Part shown: positions 8,686-14,001 of the stretch, piece by piece
How positions within the stretch are numbered: the first letter of the stretch is position 1
Layout: every line of letters begins with the position of its first letter
Assembly: GCA_028565635.1 (NCBI GenBank)
Contig: JAOXYB010034841.1
Coordinates: 1-14,001, forward strand
DNA from: Phoronis ovalis
Taxonomy: Eukaryota; Phoronida; Phoronidae
Reading direction: 5' to 3'
DNA length: 14,001 nt
Notes under the pieces: model-generated
Databases searched by the model: none
Told to the model about the DNA's origin: nothing
What the model saw: the letters and a program-made list of their open reading frames with translations, nothing else
Program-made: the position numbers and the translations under genes

Positions 8686-8999
8686 CAGTAAATGTATCCG
8701 GTAACGAAATGTAAGATACGCTGGACGCACCGTCAACAGTAACATTTACACCATACCATATCCGGTATGTCTGTTCTTCATTTAACCTTGCATTAAAGTA
8801 ACCACCATAAGTTTTAGCATCTCCAACGGTGAATCCAATCCAATAACCAATATCTGGTAGCGCAATGCTACCTGTGATGTAGTATGGCAGGTTTTCGGCA
8901 TTTGCAGAAATAAAATCTGTCAGTTTGCCCTGTTTATCCTTTTTCAGGAGTTCACGCTTTTCTCTTCCTGAAATGTACTCCACTACAATTTGGTACTTG
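8686..8999 (-). CDS. Receptor-phosphatase-like gene, extracellular juxtamembrane domain exon
   Basis: A 314-base exon between acceptor TTATTACAG|C and a consensus donor ACTG|GTAAGT. The translation starts KYQIVVEYISGREKREL and contains YYITGSIALP, FTVGDAKTYGGYFNARL and QTYRIWYGVNV. This is the pattern found between the last FN3 strand and the membrane in type IIb and related receptor protein tyrosine phosphatases (FTVGD..TY.GY.N.PL....Y.I...). The first base completes Ser with AG from the previous exon, giving PVSKYQIVVEY, a normal FN3 C-strand. Phase 2 in, phase 1 out. Resemblance to receptor phosphatases is from memory of the family; no catalytic domain lies in the window. Confidence 0.75.
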
Positions 9000-9180
9000 C
9001 TGTAATAAAGAAATTGTTACCATTAAAATTACACTATCAGTCTTGTTGTGTCAAATCATTGGATTAAGGCAACCTTTACCTTTACTTGCATTTCAAATTC
9101 CATACCTTGTTGTTATTTATTTTTGTTCTTGTCATAAGTACTGAGTACGTAATATAAAGTACGTAGTATATTACATGTAC

Positions 9181-9292
9181 CTAACTGGTTGTAGACACCC
9201 AAGGTTCAATGGGGGAAATAAAATTGTAACAGTTGAATCCGGTGCACCTTGACGCTGAGGGATTGATGACGAGAGCAACTTTTGCGTGGGAG
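9181..9292 (-). CDS. Receptor-phosphatase-like gene, short FN3-like exon
   Basis: A 112-base exon found by eye. Acceptor CGTTTTAG|CT completes Ala with the G left by the exon at 10078-10282, giving TVPE-A-PTQKLL. The donor GTTAG|GTACAT leaves AG, which joins C of the next exon to make Ser. The translation has STVTILFPPLNLGC and QPV, the A-B strands of a fibronectin III domain whose remaining strands are in the exon at 8686-8999. All 36 whole codons are open and both phases fit, which is the main support. Confidence 0.7.
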
Positions 9293-10077
9293 CTAAAACG
9301 AAAGATGTTTATTTTTTTTGTTTCTGAATTGTCTTAGTCTTTTTGTTTGTTTCATAGTGTAAGATGTGAATAATTTGTCACGAACGGGTCTTGGCAAATT
9401 AATAATGTGCTTAAGGATAAACATCCCAGTCGTTAGAATAAATTAGACTTGTTTCGTACTTCGCTTAAATGTAGCCAATAACCAGAACACAAGGAAGCAA
9501 AAACGGATACCCTAGCGTTCGGCCATTCAAATCATTTCCAGCTCAAACTTGAAATCGACATTTGTTCATTTTAAATTAATAAATAAGAATGTTTAACTTT
9601 ATATGCAAATACACATTAAATGCACAACTTTATATAAGAAACAGAAGAAAAACAACGAAAATGACGTCATACCAACTTGTGAAAAATAAAACGGCTAATT
9701 ATTTTTAAACAAGCTCGGTAACATATAGTTTTTGAATTTATTGGATAGATTTTAAGGAGCTTTAAAAGATAGATGTGTTTAAAAAAAACTCAAAAAACTA
9801 CAGCTACGATTTTAGCTTTCCCATTGAAAGCAGTATAAAATGACCCAAAATAGCAGTTCAAAAAACTCAAATAGTAAGTCGGTAACCTATTTTTTCTTTC
9901 TGCCATTCGATTTAGTTTGTTATTGGCTACAGTTAAGCAAAGTATGAAGAATGTCTCTAATTTATTTTTACGACTGAGATGCTTATCCTTAAGAAACACG
10001 TGATTTAAATTATTTCTAAATTAAATGATTTCTTTAAAAAATTACCTCATAATAATCACTGTTACCGAGTTATTTAC

Positions 10078-10282
10078 CTTCAGGAACAGTCCAGAACATC
10101 ACATGGGTTTCATCACCGTAACCAACCGATGTTCTACCTTTCACAGTGCAATTGTATTGTGTGGAGCTAGCGAGGGCGGTAAGTTTTCGAAAGTTATTGA
10201 CGTCTTCAACTACTTCCTGTCTGAGCTGGGAAATATTTGTTTTAACAATACCGTTAAAGGAACGCATGGCTTCACAACTTAT
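10078..10282 (-). CDS. Fibronectin III domain, C-terminal half exon
   Basis: A 205-base exon from acceptor CAAATTGTAG|ATA (phase 0) to donor GAAG|GTAAAT (phase 1). The translation begins ISCEAMRSFNG and carries TQYNCTVKGRTSVGYGDE and the terminal TVPE. The tyrosine-corner and V.G.T..G.G pattern are typical of FN3 F-G strands. With the exon at 10521-10627 it makes one FN3 domain of about 100 residues, read continuously as DYK-ISCE across the intron. FN3 modules are extracellular spacers and adhesion surfaces in receptor phosphatases. Confidence 0.82.
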
Positions 10283-10520
10283 CTACAATTTGTTAAATAG
10301 CACAATTTAATTATCATTGCTACTATATATTTCAAAGATATTGTCAAATGCTATAACAACTGTACAGTCCCTGAGTGTTGATATACACCAAATGTTATTA
10401 AAAATAGATTGAAATCGAAAACGGATACGTATTACGTATAAACATTTGATGTGACAATCTGTGTTGTAATAATGACGCAGTTTGTAATTTATGCAAATTT
10501 AATGCGAGTTGCTTAAGCAC

Positions 10521-10627
10521 CTTGTAGTCAATAATTAGTCCTCCTGTCTGAAGAGGTTCGTCCCATTCTAATGTACAACTATTTGCAGTCCTGGAACTGT
10601 TACGAAGGTTCCTGGGAGCAGTAGATG
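10521..10627 (-). CDS. Fibronectin III domain, N-terminal half exon
   Basis: A 107-base exon from acceptor CTGCTTTTTAG|CA (phase 1) to donor TACAAG|GTGCTT (phase 0). The translation APRNLRNSSRTANSCTLEWD then EPLQTGGLIIDYK shows the classic FN3 start: Pro near the N-terminus, the core Trp in LEW, and EP...GG.I..Y. The two leading bases CA join the G left by the lectin exon at 11370-11618, so the F-type lectin domain passes directly into FN3. The donor is non-ideal (GTGCTT), but the match to the next exon in phase and domain continuity makes it the best choice. Confidence 0.82.
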
Positions 10628-11143
10628 CTAAAAAGCAGACAAACACTGAATGACAATATAGTTCCACGCGTGTTAATTTGGTAGTATGTTGGTTGTCTCA
10701 AGGCGGCGGATATACGCATTAGTGGCCAAACTGTGGAAAGATTTTAAAGAAGGCTATGTTTCTGATGTAATTGGATATCATTCTGTGAAGGTTTAAAAAA
10801 AGAAGAATTTATATATTGTTTTCTGGTGAAGTATGCGATGAAGATTTACTGAATATGATTTATTTATAACTTTTACTTAACCAGTTTTGCTATATATTTG
10901 TCTTTGAGGTTAACATAGTCACATAAAGTAGACATTTGTCAAATGCAATTAATGAAAGTTGCTGCGTATTCAAAAATATTTTTGCAGAGACGATAAATAT
11001 TTTAGTGAATTTTACAGATTTAATATCATTTTGCCAAATATCATCAGTTGCATCAGTAAATCTGCTGTTTGGAATTAGTATAAATGAAAGCACAATAGAT
11101 TAAGTTATACGTTTGGAAAATGTTTTATTCAAATTATATTTTA

Positions 11144-11950
11144 ATGATAAAAAAAGTCAACTTCATACTGTGTACTGTTAAAACATTATCCATGTTTAGT
11201 GCAACAATTCATTAATACATCTAGATGCAACTTTCAAATAGATAAGTTTTATTCCTAATTTTTTGTATTTTCGAATATAAAACGTTACATACACATTTCC
11301 ATGATTCGGTAACGTGCTGCTAATTATAAGACATGACTATATGAAACTGCAATTGCAAATTTTGCCTACCTTCACACAATTTATGATAGCGTCCCTTGAC
11401 CACAACTTCACACAGTGTAAGAATATCAGTTGCTCCTGGTGCACCTCGTATGTTTACATAGAGGTATTGCCCGTACACAATATTCTCACATGTGATATCT
11501 TCAGATTTACCATCGGGAATGTTGCCTGCTACAAACTTACATCGGTCATATTCAGTGTTTTGATTGTTTGGTGAAGATTGGTTACTTATGCGAATGTCGA
11601 CGTCATGTAGTCGATAACCTTTAATACGGAGCACATGGAAGTTGTATTATTTATTATGCTGAATACTTTGATACTTAATACACCTGGAATAAGTTCGAAT
11701 ACAGTTGCAGAAAATATTTCAGCAATAATTACATGCCGTCAGCTATTTCTGGTGCTCTATAGCTAACTGGAATAACTGCCTATCACATTATAAGCAATAG
11801 TTTTACCAGGAGGATAGTGTGTTTATCGCAGACCTAGACTAGTCACACTGTTGAGTACTTTGTTTGCAAGTTTTACTTGCCCATGTACCATGTTAGGACC
11901 TGAATTATAAATTGAAAAAAGTTAAATTATCGCCTAGCCTACATGTATAT
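11144..11950. repeat. Tandem duplication copy 1 (lectin exon plus intron flanks)
   Basis: About 800 bases that recur in the same orientation at 13012-13806. The similarity covers the 249-base F-type exon and both flanking introns: from around CATACTGTGTACTG on the left, through the exon, to ATCGCCTAGCCTACAT on the right. Small indels and substitutions are scattered in the intron parts. The ends lie well inside introns, so whole-exon gain by unequal exchange is the simple explanation. Confidence 0.9.
11370..11618 (-). CDS. F-type lectin domain 2, C-terminal half exon
   Basis: A 249-base exon with phase 1 at both ends. The acceptor is GTATTAAAG|GT at 11620-11619; it makes Gly with the previous exon and reads ADSFG-YRLHDVDIRISN, so the RxDx4R signature is rebuilt exactly. 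The donor is TGTGAAG|GTAGGC. Downstream come EYDRCKF, SEDITCEN and LYVNIRGAPGATDILTLCEVVV, with the cysteines and C-terminal beta strands of the F-type (fucolectin/tachylectin-4) fold. F-type lectins bind L-fucose. Fourteen of 83 residues differ from the duplicate at 13237-13485, mostly in loops and near the end. Confidence 0.85.
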
Positions 11951-12133
11951 GGTTTTCATGTATTCGGCTTGTTACATACGACACCGATGTACAAGACATG
12001 GCTGCACGCCCATTTAGATTATGTGATGGCTGTAATAAGTAATACTATAGTAATTTACACGTTTTTATTAGCAGACTTCGAGTCACGTAGCATATCATGT
12101 GTTAGTCATATGTAAGCAAAACATTCAACATAC

Positions 12134-12343
12134 CAAAGGAATCAGCTCTGTTTGTAATGGTAACTTCAAACACAGCGTATATAGCTTGTAGATCAACTCT
12201 CCACCAGGGATTAGATTCTTGAGACGTGTGGGAACATGTGCTGCTTCTGTAGAGAGTGGCAGCATTCCCATCTACTGCTCTTGATGGGACACCATTGTGA
12301 TCGGTACTTGATTGCACAGCTGGTTTGTTTAAAGCAACATTAC
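12134..12343 (-). CDS. F-type lectin domain 2, N-terminal half exon
   Basis: A 210-base exon (phase 1 to phase 1) from acceptor TTCTCTTGTAG|GT to donor TCCTTTG|GTATGT. The translation NVALNKPAVQSST is the standard opening of F-type domains; SRAVDGNAATLYRSSTCSHT, NPWWRVDLQ and FEVTITNRAD follow. From the His of CSHT to the Arg of NRAD there are exactly 26 residues, as in the family fucose-binding motif HX26RXDX4(R/K); the final Arg is supplied by the exon at 11370-11618. The usual vicinal Cys-Cys after RXD is replaced by Ser-Phe. The leading GT joins the G of the 13237 exon (Gly), so the two lectin domains are directly linked. Confidence 0.88.
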
Positions 12344-13011
12344 CTACAAGAGAAGCAAAACGGATAGCTAAATGTTACTAGTAGACAAGCACTTTAATTG
12401 TTATGGGTTCCTATGAGCAAAAAGCATATTGTTATATCACTTATATCACGAAAAAAAGATAATTTATTTACTGCTAAAAGTCTAATAAAGCGTAACAAAA
12501 AATATACGAACAAAAACACACGAGAAATCGGCTGTGGCAGTCGGCAAAAATTAAGATTCTCAACCGCTTGTCAAGAATTTGAAAGACCTGTTATATAGGA
12601 AATTCATCGCATAAAACATATATATTCTGTGATGATATTCAAGTAAACGATATCATCTGTGGCAGGTATAATCAACACATTACTGCCTACAGGAAACGAA
12701 CAGTATAGAAAAAAAACGAACTTGTAAATTCAAGGAGCAAATTTAACGAAAAATAAATAGTCCGAGCTAGGTTAGTAATATATAACCTTGGCAAGCAGTG
12801 ACTTGTTTAAAAACTATAACCATCAACATGGTACTTATACCCAATCAGACGTGAGGAATCAGTTAAACCTTTTATCAACCGAGAGTGATCTCAGGTTTAT
12901 AATATAAAACAGGTGAAACCTCATCAAAGCGAACAAAGTCACGTGTTCGTGCTATACGCTTCTGTCGCTGCCTAGATAGAATCATGATTCACGAGCCGTA
13001 TTGTTTGTTTT

Positions 13012-13806
13012 ATGATCAAAAATGTCAGCGTCATACTGTGTACTGTTAAAACATTATCCATGTTTAGTGCAACAATTTAGTAATACATTTAGATGCAACT
13101 TTTAAATAAATAATTTTTATTTCTAATTTTTTTTGCTTTCAAATGTAAAACGTTACATACACATTTCCATGATTCGTTAACGTGCTGTTCATTATAAGTC
13201 AAGATTAATGAAACTACAATTGCAAACTTTGTATACCTTCAAACTGTATATGATAGTGTCTCTTGACCACAACTTCACAAAGTGTAAGAACATCAGTTGC
13301 TCCTGGTGTACTTCGTATGTTTACATACAGGTATTGCCCGTACACAATTTTCTCACATGTGACATCTTCAGATTTACCATCGGGAATGATGCTTGGTATA
13401 AACTTACATCGGTCATATTCAGTGTTTTGATTGTTTGGTGAAGATTGGTTACTTATGCGAATGTCGACGTCATGCAGTCGATAACCTTTAATACAGAGCA
13501 CATGGAAGTTGTATAATTTATTGTGCTGAATACTCTGATACTTAATACACCTGGAATAAGTTCGATTACATTTCCAGAAAAAAAGTCAGCAATAATTATA
13601 TGCCGCCAGCTGTTTCTGGTGCTCTATAGCTAACTAAAATAACTGCCAATCGCATTATAAGCAATTGTTTTACCAGAATAGCGTTCTTATCGGAGACCTA
13701 GTCACACTGTCGAGTACTTTGTTTGCAAGTTTTAGTGGTCCATGTACCATGTTAGGACCTGCATTTTAAATTTTAAAAAGTTATACTATCGCCTAGCCTA
13801 CATATG
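13012..13806. repeat. Tandem duplication copy 2 (lectin exon plus intron flanks)
   Basis: Partner of 11144-11950 in the same orientation. The intervening 1.06 kb holds the N-half lectin exon (12134-12343) and is not duplicated in the window. Similarity stops at about 13806, where an unrelated G+C-patchy sequence begins, so the N-half exon expected for this copy is beyond the right edge or lost. Confidence 0.9.
13237..13485 (-). CDS. F-type lectin domain 1, C-terminal half exon
   Basis: Duplicate of the 11370-11618 exon, fully open, 249 bases, phase 1 to phase 1, with acceptor GTATTAAAG|GT and donor TTTGAAG|GTATAC. It reads YRLHDVDIRISNQSSPNNQN, EYDRCKF, SEDVTCEK, LYVNIRST and DVLTLCEVVV; cysteines are kept except the one near the C-terminus (KLCE against IQFE). 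The leftover G joins GT of the exon at 12343. It would complete a first F-type domain whose N-half lies outside the window. An alternative reading is that it is a variant of the other C-half exon used by alternative splicing. Confidence 0.82.
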
Positions 13807-14001
13807 AAAAGGCCCATTCACATTTACCACTTAAAGAGCTTCGCAATAGAGCGCTTTATAATAAAGCGCTTCAGCCCCTAATGTGTACGCGAATAATTCG
13901 CTTCAAGAGCATTAAAATAAAGCACTTCAAGCAAAAATTAATCCTCTTCCCGAGGTGGATTAACTTTTTCCTGATGCGCTTTAAGCGACTTAACTTGCAA
14001 G
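13807..14001. repeat. Possible end of an unidentified repeat element
   Basis: Right after the duplicated block the sequence changes to AAAAGGCCCATTCACATTTA and then carries many short AGCGCTTT / AAGCGCTT / CGCTTCAAG variants, a near-palindrome GCGCTTTATAATAAAGCGC (13851-13869) and a stem TTAATCC...GGATTAA (13938-13962). The texture differs from all surrounding intron sequence and resembles the terminal part of a small DNA transposon. The other end, and any target duplication, would be outside the window. Confidence 0.35.

Noticed and set aside
10025-10300. Plus-strand open frame of 91 codons
   Set aside because: It overlaps the minus-strand FN3 exon almost exactly; the minus strand carries the conserved FN3 motifs and correct splice sites.
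11314-11574. Plus-strand open frames over the lectin exon (and the twin at 13208-13441)
   Set aside because: They are antisense shadows of the F-type lectin exons. Their similarity to each other comes only from the DNA duplication.

Overview
The window looks like nuclear DNA of an invertebrate animal. It is AT-rich, has no long uninterrupted ORFs, and its protein-like stretches are short blocks bounded by GT/AG splice signals whose phases agree from block to block. The domain mix (peptide-transporter C-terminus, tandem LamG-type exons, F-type lectin plus fibronectin III ectodomain of receptor-phosphatase type) suggests a lophotrochozoan, perhaps a bivalve mollusc. That assignment is inference. 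No RNA gene, CRISPR array or bacterial-type gene was seen.

Left part (1-3160, + strand): the last three exons of a proton-coupled oligopeptide transporter (POT/SLC15 type), at 842-988, about 1883-2005 and 2411-2601, followed by a 3' UTR with AATAAA signals near 3070 and 3149. Upstream exons lie outside the window. From 3161 to about 4590 no gene is recognisable.

Middle (4593-7047, + strand): an AT-rich block with two pairs of inverted repeats in an unusual crossed order (A, B, A', B'). The B' copy supplies the ATG of a chimeric ORF at 5725 that continues into the C-terminal half of a LamG-type (concanavalin A-like) domain. A second, complete LamG exon follows at 6379-7020. It is about 92% identical to the first over their shared 405 bases with no indel, but carries two in-frame stop codons. 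Both end at equivalent phase-1 donor sites, so this is a tandem-domain gene with at least one decayed domain.

Right part (8330-13485, - strand): eight phase-compatible exons giving 498 complete codons of an extracellular region. In transcription order: C-half of an F-type (fucolectin) domain, N-half and C-half of a second F-type domain, one fibronectin III domain on two exons, a second FN3-like region, and a juxtamembrane domain like that of receptor protein tyrosine phosphatases. No transmembrane or phosphatase exon was found to the left, where the opposite-strand LamG locus lies. The F-type C-half exon and its flanking introns (about 800 bp) are duplicated. The right edge (13807-14001) looks like one end of an unidentified repeat element.
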